A DNA stretch of 64,000 nucleotides from Azospirillaceae bacterium (GTDB lineage: Bacteria > Pseudomonadota > Alphaproteobacteria > Azospirillales > Azospirillaceae), in assembly GCA_028283825.1 (NCBI GenBank), contig JAPWJW010000002.1, positions 62,001 through 126,000 on the forward strand, written 5' to 3'. Below the pieces are notes generated by a model. The model saw only the letters and a program-made list of their open reading frames with translations. It was not told the origin of the DNA and ran no database searches. The position numbers and the translations under genes are program-made. Below are positions 8,678 to 16,394 of the stretch, piece after piece (the first letter of the stretch is position 1; every line of letters begins with the position of its first letter).

Positions 8678-8700
8678 CGAGGCCGCCATACGCGGCCTCG
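8678..8700. terminator. Hairpin following repeat copy B
   Basis: CGAGGCCGC (8678-8686) pairs with GCGGCCTCG (8692-8700) across 5 bases. There is no clear T tract. It occupies the same place relative to copy B as the terminator hairpin does to copy A, so it may be the end of a short transcript; the call as terminator is tentative. Confidence 0.4.
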
Positions 8701-8801
8701 GCGCCACCGGTTCGGACGGTCACGGGGGACGAAAACGCCCAAGTTACGGGGGCGATCCGAGGCGTGATCGGGGCGATTGTTAGCCCTTATGGAAATGGTC
8801 T

Positions 8802-9512
8802 TCAGGCCGTGATGTTCACCGACGTGCCCGCCCCCGTCTGCTGGGTGAAGGAGGCGAACAGGCTTTCCGCCGACGACACGTCGCCGCTGCTGAGCGAGCT
8901 GCCGATCTGGCTGAGCAGGCTTTTCAGCGGGTTGCTGTTGTCATTGGAACTGGTGGTGCTGGTGGACGACGTGCCGTCGGTGCTGTCGCTGCTGCTGGTG
9001 TCGTCGCCGCCCAGCAATTGCGACAGGCTGCCGTAGGCCGAAGTGGCGCTGGACAGGTCGCCGGACGACAGGGCGTCGGACAGGCTTTCGAACGCCGACC
9101 GCACGGCCGACGCCTGGCCGTTGCCACCACCGGCGTCGCCGGACGGCGGCGGGCCCGGGGGCGGGCCGCCACGGCCACCGCCATGGCTCTGGATGTCGGA
9201 ATAGGCGCTCTGGGCCCCGGACAGGTCACCGTTTTCCAGCGCCGTGCCCACCTTGTCCAAGGCGTCCTTCAACGGGTTGGACCCGCTGGCGTCGCTGGAG
9301 GAGGTGGAGGACGAGGACTGGGGCGCGTTGGCCTGCAGATCCTGGGTCAGGGTGGCATAGGCCGACTTGGCCGTATCCAGGTCACCGGAAGACAAGGCAT
9401 CGCTCAAGGCCTTGAAATCGTTCTTGATGGACGATTTCGCGGACGACTGGGTACCACTGCTGCTCGTCGTGTACACGCTGCTGGTGGACGACGACAGGGA
9501 AGAGATCGACAT
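8802..9512 (-). CDS. Ser/Thr-rich protein with four helical GDL-type repeats
   Basis: No named family is recognised. The 236-residue product is built from four similar units of about 30 residues: FKALSDALSSGDLDTAKSAY, LKDALDKVGTALENGDLSGA, FESLSDALSSGDLSSATSAY and LKSLLSQIGSSLSSGDVSSA. Each fits a helix, the turn SSGDL or NGDL, then a helix ending in AY or AE. Units are separated by Ser/Thr/Asp- and Gly/Pro-rich linkers (for example GGGRGGPPPGPPPSGDAGG). The N-terminus (MSISSLSSSTSSVYTTSS) is not a signal peptide. ATG 9512 is chosen over the upstream 5' extension because GGAGAG lies just before it. It may be a structural or interaction protein; function is unknown. Confidence 0.8.
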   Translation of the reverse strand: MSISSLSSSTSSVYTTSSSGTQSSAKSSIKNDFKALSDALSSGDLDTAKSAYATLTQDLQANAPQSSSSTSSSDASGSNPLKDALDKVGTALENGDLSGAQSAYSDIQSHGGGRGGPPPGPPPSGDAGGGNGQASAVRSAFESLSDALSSGDLSSATSAYGSLSQLLGGDDTSSSDSTDGTSSTSTTSSNDNSNPLKSLLSQIGSSLSSGDVSSAESLFASFTQQTGAGTSVNITA

Positions 9513-9677
9513 CAAGACTCTCCGTCGCCGGGGTGGGTGCGAAACGCCGAGAGGTAGCCCCGTTTCCGCCCCCCGACGCCCCTTCCACGCATTCCTGCAA
9601 AAGAGTCGTCGCAATTTTATATAAAATTTATGCGCCTGTTTATCCGAAGGCCGCCGTTAGATCGTTTGTGGGTTATT

Positions 9678-10082
9678 TTAGCCAGGCGACAGCGCCTCGA
9701 TGATGCGGCAATCGGCGACCGTGCCCCGGGCGCAATTGCCGATCATGCCGCCCAGTTCCTGGCGCAGGGCCATCAGGTCGGCGATCTTGGCGTCCACCGC
9801 CGCCAGATGGGCGCGGGCGATGGTGTCCACATCGGCGCAGTCGCGATCGCGCTGGTCGGCCAGGGCCAGCAGGGCGCGCACCTGGTCCAGGGCGAAACCC
9901 AGATCCCGCGACCGCCGGATGAAGCTGAGCCGCCCCAGCGCCGCCGCGTCATAGTCGCGATAGGCCCCGCTGCCCCGCCGCGCCGGCGGCGCCAGCAGGC
10001 CGATGCGTTCATAATATCGGATGGTTTCCACCTTCACGCCCGTGCCGCGCGCCAGCGCGCCGATGGTAAGGCCGTCTTGCAT
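9678..10082 (-). CDS. MerR-family metal-responsive regulator
   Basis: The 134-residue protein has the MerR winged helix at its N-terminus (LTIGALARGTGVKVETIRYYERIGLL), a dimerisation helix, and a C-terminal metal loop. Cysteines at 82, 117 and 125 match the three-cysteine pattern of heavy-metal MerR proteins such as MerR, PbrR and CadR. The spacing of the last two (C-x7-C) is not diagnostic for one metal. The gene is divergent from the cation transporter at 10166, and the shared region contains a textbook MerR operator. It should therefore repress and, with metal bound, activate that exporter. A strong GGGAGGGGG ribosome site precedes ATG 10082. Confidence 0.9.
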   Translation of the reverse strand: MQDGLTIGALARGTGVKVETIRYYERIGLLAPPARRGSGAYRDYDAAALGRLSFIRRSRDLGFALDQVRALLALADQRDRDCADVDTIARAHLAAVDAKIADLMALRQELGGMIGNCARGTVADCRIIEALSPG

Positions 10083-10100
10083 TCCCCCTCCCGTCCTGGC

Positions 10101-10131
10101 TTGACCCTGTAGTGACTACAGGGTGCATATG
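10101..10131 (+). promoter_or_regulatory. MerR-type promoter/operator
   Basis: TTGACC (10101-10106) serves as -35 and CATATG (10126-10131) as -10, with a 19-base spacer, the over-long spacing typical of MerR-controlled promoters. The spacer holds a perfect dyad: ACCCTGTAG (10104-10112), TGA, CTACAGGGT (10116-10124). It resembles lead/cadmium-type operators of PbrR and CadR. It drives the transporter at 10166 and can also control the divergent regulator. Confidence 0.85.
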
Positions 10132-10165
10132 GGATGCCGGACCCTGGAAAGCGAGATGCCCCACC

Positions 10166-10837
10166 ATGCCCGGCTGCTGTCACGATCCCGCCTGCGCCGC
10201 CACCACGGCCGATCAACCCAGTGCCGGCTGGCGCCGTGCGCTGTGGGTCGCCCTGGTCATCAACGCTGCCCTGTTCGTGGGCGAGGTGGTGGCGGGCCTG
10301 GCCGCCGGCTCCGCCGCCTTGCAGGCCGACGCGCTGGATTTCCTGGGCGACGCCGCCAACTACGCCATCAGCCTGGCGGTGGCCGGCATGGCGGTCCGCT
10401 GGCGCACACACGCGGCCCTGGCCAAGGGCCTCAGCCTGTCGGCGCTGGCGCTGTGGGTGGCGGGCGGCACCGCCTGGCACGCCTGGGCCGGCACCTTGCC
10501 CCGGGCGCCGGTGATGGGCGGCGTGGCCCTGGCCGCCATGGCCGCCAACGGCATTGTCGCCCTGCTGCTGTACCGCTTCCGCGACGGCGACGCCAACATG
10601 CGGTCGGTCTGGATCTGCACCCGCAACGATGTCATCGGCAATGCCGCCGTGCTGCTGGCGGCGGCCGGCGTGTTCGGCACCGGCACGGCCTGGCCGGACA
10701 TCCTGGTGGCGGCCGTCATGGCGGCGCTGGGCCTGAGCGGCGGCATCACCATCATCCGCCACGCGCGGTCGGAAATGCGCCTCAGCGCCCGCCCAGCATG
10801 GACCGCCACGCCGGCAGCCGGCGCTCCAAATCCGTGA
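10166..10837 (+). CDS. Compact cation-diffusion-facilitator-like metal transporter
   Basis: The 223-residue integral membrane protein has about six helices and belongs to the CDF-like cation transporters that are typically paired with MerR regulators; export of a divalent or soft metal is the expected role. It lacks the cytoplasmic C-terminal domain of YiiP-type CDFs. In the helix-2 metal site the usual HxxxD is DFLGD (within ADALDFLGDAANYAIS), and in helix 5 it is DVIGN (within CTRNDVIGNAAV), so the histidines are replaced by acidic or amide residues. The N-terminus is Cys-rich (MPGCCHDPACA), possibly a metal-loading tail. ATG 10166 is used instead of the GTG inside the operator. The 3' end overlaps the convergent gene by 56 bases. 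Confidence 0.85.
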   Translation: MPGCCHDPACAATTADQPSAGWRRALWVALVINAALFVGEVVAGLAAGSAALQADALDFLGDAANYAISLAVAGMAVRWRTHAALAKGLSLSALALWVAGGTAWHAWAGTLPRAPVMGGVALAAMAANGIVALLLYRFRDGDANMRSVWICTRNDVIGNAAVLLAAAGVFGTGTAWPDILVAAVMAALGLSGGITIIRHARSEMRLSARPAWTATPAAGAPNP

Positions 10838-11168
10838 AGGTCACCAGCGCTTCCGGGCAGGCGCCCTGGCCCGGGGCGCCCGTCTGTTCCGTGACCGCGG
10901 CGGCGCGCATGAAGTCGAACAGCTCGTCCGCCTTGCGGTGCTCATCCGCATCCTTGGCCGACAGCGACAGCAGTTCCCGCACCTGCGCGTCGGCCTTCGC
11001 CACCCGGTCCGCGGGCGCGCCACAGGCCGCCGCCTGGCCGATGATGGGCCCGGCGGAGCGCGCATAGTCCCACACGTCCACCGCCCCGGCGGGGGCGGAC
11101 GGCAGCAGGCAGGCCAGTAGGGCAAGGCAAACAGCGGCGCGGATTTGGAACGACCTTCGAGGCGGCAA
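10782..11168 (-). CDS. Hypothetical secreted protein, 128 aa
   Basis: The family is not recognised. It has a clear signal peptide (IRAAVCLALLACLLPSAPAGA, cleavage expected before VDVWDY) and a mature part of about 100 residues, mostly helical and charged, with two cysteines (ACGAP and GACPEA) that could form a disulfide. It is convergent with the metal transporter and overlaps its last 56 bases, so one of the two C-termini is read from antisense-constrained DNA. A link to metal resistance is possible from position alone. Confidence 0.65.
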   Translation of the reverse strand: MPPRRSFQIRAAVCLALLACLLPSAPAGAVDVWDYARSAGPIIGQAAACGAPADRVAKADAQVRELLSLSAKDADEHRKADELFDFMRAAAVTEQTGAPGQGACPEALVTFTDLERRLPAWRSMLGGR

Positions 11169-11314
11169 ACCCGCGCAGCCTGGAAAGGCGGGGCGTAAGT
11201 GTCAAGGGATAGGGGGACAGGGACGACGCTCCGATCCGTGCAATGGCACGTGGGGGACGCCCATGTTACCAACTTGCCGATATCTTCGCCTATTTCAGGA
11301 CCCGTGAACCCTTC

Positions 11315-11824
11315 ATGTCGGACTTATATTGGGCGCTGCCTTTTGGGGCTTGCGGCTTCTCAGGATGGCGGCTCTGGCAGGCGAAACGTTACGGCAGGGT
11401 GCCGGACCGCGGCGGTCGATTCCATGACCGGGTCGCCACACCCATCCGGTTCTGGCGCGCCGTCGCATTGGACATTCTGATTTTCGTCATCGCAGGCTAT
11501 TTCAGCCTGGCGCTTTTGGCCCAAGCTTCAGGGCGTGTGCTGTGGGGCATGGAAGACGTGGCCGCACTTGGAAAAGCGGTTGCGGCGGCCGCCAGGATCG
11601 CCATTGCCAGTCATCGGTGGGACTGGGCATTCTCATTGGTCTTCGTTGTCGGCTCTGGCTGGAATCTTTGGCGGGCATGGCGCCGGAACGTCATCATGGA
11701 TATCCGGGGCAATGAATATCGCCGGGATAAGGTGGCATTCGACTTCTGGGTCTGGGTTGGCCTGAACCTGTTCACTTTGTGTGCCGCCGCCTTCCAGCCA
11801 CTGTCCCATCTTTTCCCGGATTAA
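11315..11824 (+). CDS. Small integral membrane protein of unknown function
   Basis: The 169-residue product has three hydrophobic segments: near the N-terminus (DLYWALPFGACGFSGW), a strong helix DILIFVIAGYFSLALLA, and FDFWVWVGLNLFTLCAAAF near the end, with WDWAFSLVFVVGSGW between. Basic residues flank the helices (RAWRRNVIMD). ATG 11315 (MSDLYWALPFG) is preferred over the upstream in-frame start at 11243. Base composition is less GC-rich than the neighbours. Nothing indicates a substrate or pathway. Confidence 0.6.
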   Translation: MSDLYWALPFGACGFSGWRLWQAKRYGRVPDRGGRFHDRVATPIRFWRAVALDILIFVIAGYFSLALLAQASGRVLWGMEDVAALGKAVAAAARIAIASHRWDWAFSLVFVVGSGWNLWRAWRRNVIMDIRGNEYRRDKVAFDFWVWVGLNLFTLCAAAFQPLSHLFPD

Positions 11825-11889
11825 GTCTATACCGTTAACGGCCAATCGCGGCACGGAGCTGGATTAGTCCTTCACGCGGGCATCCTCAA

Positions 11890-12180
11890 TCAACGCCCCT
11901 GCCATACCGCCGGATCACGGCTTGTATGAAGAAAAGCAAGAATATAGACCGCGTCCCCGCGCGTACGGAAAACGACGAAGTACGGAAAACGTCGGGTTAA
12001 CGCCCTACGAATATCGTTTGCGCACGCGGGAAATTGCATCGGGTTTTCGCTGATCCGCTGCTGAATCAGGCGCAACTCCTGTTTCAGGTGCGGGATCATT
12101 CCCGGAACATGCTGAGCGTACCAGCCAAAAGCATCGATAATGTCAGCGTTCGCTGCCCGGGTGAAAACAACCCGGTACAT
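11890..12180 (-). CDS. ParE/RelE-superfamily toxin
   Basis: This 96-residue protein fits type II toxins of the ParE/RelE fold: an N-terminal strand (YRVVFTRAANADI), two helices (AFGWYAQHVPG; LKQELRLIQQRISENP) and the C-terminal sheet (RRALTRRFPYFVVFRTRGDAVYILAFLHTSRDP). The RRFPY-x-VVF and AFLH-x-x-RDP signatures are characteristic of the family. It is translationally coupled to the antitoxin: the antitoxin stop and toxin start share one A (TAATG). Whether it poisons gyrase (ParE-like) or ribosome-bound mRNA (RelE-like) cannot be decided here; ParE-like is more likely. Confidence 0.9.
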   Translation of the reverse strand: MYRVVFTRAANADIIDAFGWYAQHVPGMIPHLKQELRLIQQRISENPMQFPACANDIRRALTRRFPYFVVFRTRGDAVYILAFLHTSRDPAVWQGR

Positions 12181-12389
12181 TACGGGAAGCGCCGCTCAAG
12201 CTCCGCTTCAACCTCTTCCCACGACAGGCCACTCTTGATGTCCTCATCGAAGGTGGCCAGTCGGCGATCTAGTTCCGCTTGCTGCGCGGGCGTCAAACGC
12301 ACGTCCTCGGCCTCCAGGCTATCCCAGAGTCGACCGATAAGATCAAGGCGCTCCTGCGCGGACAAGCGGGTGATGTCGAGCGTGGTCAT
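12180..12389 (-). CDS. Addiction-module antitoxin
   Basis: This 69-residue acidic helical protein belongs to the putative addiction module component family: SAQERLDLIGRLWDSLE in the first half and LTPAQQAELDRRLATF followed by the conserved SWEEVEAELERRF tail, which in this family wraps the cognate toxin. It is the first gene of the pair, one base overlapping the toxin. The pair is normally autoregulated; the short AT-rich leader (CTTTAAGATATG) is the likely promoter and operator. Confidence 0.9.
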   Translation of the reverse strand: MTTLDITRLSAQERLDLIGRLWDSLEAEDVRLTPAQQAELDRRLATFDEDIKSGLSWEEVEAELERRFP

Positions 12390-12431
12390 ATCTTAAAGTT
12401 AGGGCATCGGCCCGTCTTTTTCCAGCCTCCC

Positions 12432-13856
12432 CTACCCCCCGATCAGCAGCTTCGCCACCCAGCGGTGCAGGGGTTTCAGGGGAGGGCGGACCAGGCGGTC
12501 CAGGCGGGGACCCTTGCGGTCGAACACGGCCTTGAGGTGGCTGAAGGTGTCGAAACCGTCGCGGCCGTGATAGCGGCCCATGCCGCTGGGCCCGATGCCG
12601 CCAAAGGGCAGATCCTCCACCGCCACGTGGATCAGGGTGTCGTTGACCACCACGCCGCCGGCGGCGGTGGTCAGCAGGGCGCGATCGATGACGGCGCGGT
12701 CGCGGCCGAACAGATAGAGGGCCAGGGGCCGGGGACGGGCGCGGATGTAGGCCAGCGCCTGGTCGACATCGTCATAGGGCACGATGGGCAGCAGGGGCGC
12801 GAATATCTCCTCCCGCGACAGGGTGATGTCGTCGGGCGGGTCCAGCACCACGGCCGGGCCGATGCCGATACCGGGCACCGGGGGGCCCAGTTCGCGCACC
12901 ACCGCACCCCGGGCCCGGGCCTCCGCCACCATGTCGGCCACCCGCTGGCGCCCGGCCGCGCCGAACACGGCGGACATGGCGCTGACGCCCTCCTGCGCCG
13001 GGAAATAGGCCGGCACGGCCTGGGCCAGGGCCTCCACGAAGTCCGCCACCTGGCCGCGCGGCACCAAGGCGTAATCAGGCGCCACGCAGGTCTGGCCGGC
13101 GTTGGTGAACTTGCCGTAGGCGATGTCGATGGCCGCCGATGCCAGGTCCGCCCCCGGTAGCACCAGGGCCGGCGACTTGCCGCCCAGTTCCAGGGTCACC
13201 GGCGTCAGGTTTTCCGCCGCGGCCTTCATCACCAGGCGCCCGACGCGGGTGGAGCCGGTGAACAGGATGTGGTCGAAGGGCAGGCAGCCGAAGCGCGCCC
13301 CCACCTCCGCCCTACCCGACACCACCGTCGCCATGTCGGCCGGCACCGCCTCGGCCACGATGTCGGCGATCAGGGCCGTGGTGCGCGGGGTCAGTTCCGA
13401 CGGTTTCAGCAAGACCCGGTTGCCGGCCGCCAGCGCGCCCGCCAACGGCGTCAACGCCAGCATGAGGGGATAGTTCCAGGGGGCGATCACCCCCACCACG
13501 CCCAGCGGCTGGGGCTGCACCCAGGCGCGGCCTGGCCCCAGGGTCAGCGGCACCGAGCGGCGGCGGCGGCGCATCCAGCCCTTCAGGTGCCGACGGGCAT
13601 GGCGAAAGCCCTCCAGCGTCACGAAGATTTCGGCGAACAGGGTCTCATGGGCCAGCCGGCCGCCGAAATCGGCATCCACCGCCTGGACCAGGGCGTCCTG
13701 TCGCCGCACCAGTGCCCGTTCCAGCGCCGCCAGGTGGTCCTGGCGGCGCTCGGCCGGCGGATAGGGATCCGCCACCGCCGCCGCGCGCAGGCGGTCGAAG
13801 GCTTGGGACACCGCCGTCAGGTCATTCCCGGCTCCCTGCTCCACCGCTATCATCAC
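12432..13856 (-). CDS. Coniferyl-aldehyde-type aldehyde dehydrogenase
   Basis: The NAD(P)-dependent oxidation of an aldehyde to its acid is expected. The 474-residue protein has the active-site glutamate in ELGGKSP (Glu223) and the catalytic cysteine in TNAGQTCVAPDY (Cys257), plus the APWNYP cofactor signature (125-130). The lack of the 500-residue N-terminal extension and the GQTCVAPDY context match the class 3/coniferyl aldehyde dehydrogenase group (CalB-like), which acts on aromatic or fatty aldehydes. The arginine cluster MRRRRRSVP near residue 95 is typical of that group. It ends close to the toxin-antitoxin pair and is not clearly part of an operon. Confidence 0.88.
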   Translation of the reverse strand: MMIAVEQGAGNDLTAVSQAFDRLRAAAVADPYPPAERRQDHLAALERALVRRQDALVQAVDADFGGRLAHETLFAEIFVTLEGFRHARRHLKGWMRRRRRSVPLTLGPGRAWVQPQPLGVVGVIAPWNYPLMLALTPLAGALAAGNRVLLKPSELTPRTTALIADIVAEAVPADMATVVSGRAEVGARFGCLPFDHILFTGSTRVGRLVMKAAAENLTPVTLELGGKSPALVLPGADLASAAIDIAYGKFTNAGQTCVAPDYALVPRGQVADFVEALAQAVPAYFPAQEGVSAMSAVFGAAGRQRVADMVAEARARGAVVRELGPPVPGIGIGPAVVLDPPDDITLSREEIFAPLLPIVPYDDVDQALAYIRARPRPLALYLFGRDRAVIDRALLTTAAGGVVVNDTLIHVAVEDLPFGGIGPSGMGRYHGRDGFDTFSHLKAVFDRKGPRLDRLVRPPLKPLHRWVAKLLIGG

Positions 13857-13896
13857 CGTCTCCTTACAATCACTGAACGCACCGCCCGTTCACCCA

Positions 13897-13995
13897 GGCC
13901 GGCGACCGCCGGCCCCCGTAGATTTCGGGGGAGCGTCAGCGGACTGGAAATCGAGGATAAGCCAAAGGCCCGGATGGGCCTGCCGGCGCTTGAGG
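13897..13995 (+). repeat. Three-hairpin dispersed repeat, copy C
   Basis: Hairpin 1 is GGCCGGC-gacc-GCCGGCC (13897-13914). Hairpin 2 pairs GATTTC (13921-13926) with GAAATC (13947-13952). Hairpin 3 is AGGCCC-ggat-GGGCCT (13966-13981). The end, CCGGCGCTTGAGG, is the most diverged of the four. It is read on the plus strand, but both flanking genes are on the minus strand, and it ends at the TonB receptor stop. No terminator-like hairpin follows. Confidence 0.8.
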
Positions 13996-13999
13996 AACA

Positions 14000-16285
14000 T
14001 TAAAAATGCCATTGCAGATAGCCGCCGAAGCGCCGGGGCGACCCTATGCTGAGGGCATCCAGGCCGAAGCTGTCCAGGTTGTTGATGTCCATGATGTAGG
14101 TCTTGTCGAACAGGTTGCGCACCCACAGGCCCATGCTGACGGTGCCGCCCGGCGTCGTCCAGCCCAGGCGGGCGTCGGTCAGCCAATAACCCGGCTGGCT
14201 GAGACGGCTGAGGTTGTGGCTGTCGAAATAGATCATCGACCGGTAGGAGACGTCGACGACGGCGTTCAGCGTGCCGTTCTCCTTGCCACCCACACCGTCC
14301 AGGGGATGGTCGTAACTGACCAGGCCCGTCAGGGTCCAGCGCGGGGCGGACGGCAGGCGGTTGCCGCTCAACTCCTCCCCTTCCGAGACGTAATCCAGGT
14401 ACTCGCTGTTCAGGTATTCCCCACCCAGGCTGATCTCCAGCCCCTTCAGCGGCGCCAGGGTGATGTCGGCGTCCACGCCGTAGAGGCGGGCGCTGGCGGC
14501 GTTGTTGAAGGTCTGGGTCGGGATGCCGTCGCGCGTCACGATCTGGAAGACCTGGAGGTTGCTGTAGTCGTAATAGAAGCCGGCGGCGTTCACGCGCAGG
14601 CGCTTGTCCCAGAACTCCGTCTTCGCGCCCACCTCATAGGCGTCCAGGGTCTCATCCGCGTAGGGCGCCAGATCGGCCGGATCGCGGGTGTAGCCGCCGA
14701 AGAAGCCGCCGCTTTTGTAGCCGCGGTTATAGCTGGCATAGACCATGACATCGTCGGTGGGCTTCACCTGGATGGACGCCCGTCCCGACACGCTGCTGAA
14801 CGATTTGGAATTGGCGTAGTCGAAGACGTCCACCACCTCCTCCACCGTGCTGCGGTAGGTGAAGTCCTTGTCGTCCTTGGAATAACGCAGGCCACCGGTC
14901 AGGGTGACCATGTCGGTCAGCTGATAATCCACCTGGCCGAAGGCGGCGTAGCTGTTGGTGATCTGGGTATAGGGATACCCCACCAGCGCCACGTTGTTGT
15001 CCAATGAGACGCCGGTGGGGTTGTCGTCGGTGACGAACATCGGGCGCAGGTCGCGCAGGATGTCGTACTCGCTGGTGGTGGTCAGGTAGTCGTGCAGGAA
15101 ATAGACGCCGGCGACGCCGCGCAGCTTGTCAGTCAGCGGCGCCTCCACCCGGAATTCCTGCGACACGTCATGCTGGGTCGCCTTGTAGGTGCTGTGGATC
15201 AGGCTGTCGGGGCTGGCGTCGGTATCCTCGACATCGTCGCGTTCGGCGGTGTCGAAGGCGGTGATGGAATAAAGCGTGGTCTTGCCCGCGTCCCAGCGCA
15301 CGTTGACGGAAGCACCCCAGGTGTCGACCTTGTCCTCGCCCTTCAGGTTGTAGTCGCCGGCGTACGGGTTGTTGTCGGTGTCGGCGTAGCCCAGCGCGTC
15401 GGTGCATTGCCCGGTGGCGTAGAAACCGGCGGCGCACAGGCCGTCGGCCCCGGTGGCCGCCGCCGTCTGCGGGATCAGCGGCCGCGCCTGGGTATAACGG
15501 CTGTCGCCCCGGTTCTGCCCGCCGTGCAGTTGCACCGTCACCGACAGATCGTCGCTGGGGGTGAACAGCAGGCCGACGCGCCCGCCCCAACGGTTCATGG
15601 CATTGACGTAGCTGTCGCTGACGCGGTTGTAGGTGTCGCCGTCGTCGCGTTCATAATCGCCGGCGATGCGGATGGCCAGCTTGCCGGGCACGACGGCGCC
15701 CCCCACCCCGGCCTCCGCCTTCACGGCGTTGAAGCGGCCGTATTCCAGGCTGCCGTCGCTGGTGGTGTCGAACGTCGGCTGGCGGGCGGTGACGTTGATG
15801 GCGCCGCCGGTGGTGTTGCGGCCGTAAAGCGTGCCTTGCGGGCCCTTCAGCACCTCCACCCGTTCCAGGTCGAAGAACTGGCCCAGCTGCGCCAAGGGGG
15901 AGGCGACGTAGACCCCATCCATGTAGATGCCGACGGCGCCGGCGGCGTTGGCGTTGAAGTCGTTCAGGCCGACGCCGCGAATGAAGATCTTCGGGTTGGC
16001 GCTGGCGTCCGATGTCTTGATCTGCAAGCCCGGTGTCAGGTTGGGCAGATCCTGGACGTCGCGCACGTCCATCTTCTCCAGCGTCTGGGCCGACAGGGCG
16101 GTGATGGCCATGGGCACGTCCTGCAGGTTTTCCGCCCGCTTCTGCGCCGTCACCACCACCTCCTGCAGGCCATCACCCAATTCCGCCGGCGCCTGCTGCG
16201 CGCTTGCGGCCGTATTCAGTACGCCGAGCGCCACGCCCGACAGCAACACCAGCCCGCGTATGCCCGTTTTCCGCTTCCGATCCAT
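14000..16285 (-). CDS. TonB-dependent outer-membrane receptor
   Basis: The 761-residue product is a 22-strand barrel with plug domain that imports a large or scarce nutrient using TonB energy. A signal peptide (GLVLLSGVALGVLNTAASAQ) is followed by the TonB-box-like EVVVTAQKRAENLQDVP and a plug with IFIRGVGLNDFNANAAGAVG and LKGPQGTLYGRNTTGGAIN. It terminates with the consensus aromatic end QWHF. This is the Sphingomonas-type receptor class for plant or aromatic compounds or glycans. ATG 16285 with AGGGAG upstream is chosen over an earlier in-frame start. It lies 110 bases after the DSD1-type gene on the same strand and could be co-transcribed. The ligand is unknown. Confidence 0.92.
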   Translation of the reverse strand: MDRKRKTGIRGLVLLSGVALGVLNTAASAQQAPAELGDGLQEVVVTAQKRAENLQDVPMAITALSAQTLEKMDVRDVQDLPNLTPGLQIKTSDASANPKIFIRGVGLNDFNANAAGAVGIYMDGVYVASPLAQLGQFFDLERVEVLKGPQGTLYGRNTTGGAINVTARQPTFDTTSDGSLEYGRFNAVKAEAGVGGAVVPGKLAIRIAGDYERDDGDTYNRVSDSYVNAMNRWGGRVGLLFTPSDDLSVTVQLHGGQNRGDSRYTQARPLIPQTAAATGADGLCAAGFYATGQCTDALGYADTDNNPYAGDYNLKGEDKVDTWGASVNVRWDAGKTTLYSITAFDTAERDDVEDTDASPDSLIHSTYKATQHDVSQEFRVEAPLTDKLRGVAGVYFLHDYLTTTSEYDILRDLRPMFVTDDNPTGVSLDNNVALVGYPYTQITNSYAAFGQVDYQLTDMVTLTGGLRYSKDDKDFTYRSTVEEVVDVFDYANSKSFSSVSGRASIQVKPTDDVMVYASYNRGYKSGGFFGGYTRDPADLAPYADETLDAYEVGAKTEFWDKRLRVNAAGFYYDYSNLQVFQIVTRDGIPTQTFNNAASARLYGVDADITLAPLKGLEISLGGEYLNSEYLDYVSEGEELSGNRLPSAPRWTLTGLVSYDHPLDGVGGKENGTLNAVVDVSYRSMIYFDSHNLSRLSQPGYWLTDARLGWTTPGGTVSMGLWVRNLFDKTYIMDINNLDSFGLDALSIGSPRRFGGYLQWHF

Positions 16286-16394
16286 GTTATGGCTCCCTGT
16301 TCTGGTTCCGTCGTTGCGCAACCGCCCTCAGCCAACTCTTCTTTTCATTCACTCACCCCGGTGCCCGCCGGGGTTCACGCACCCAAAACCGCCG

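Noticed and set aside
10123-11067. 314-codon plus frame overlapping the metal transporter
   Set aside because: Arg/Gly-rich shifted frame; the correct frame has conserved helices and the MerR-linked start.
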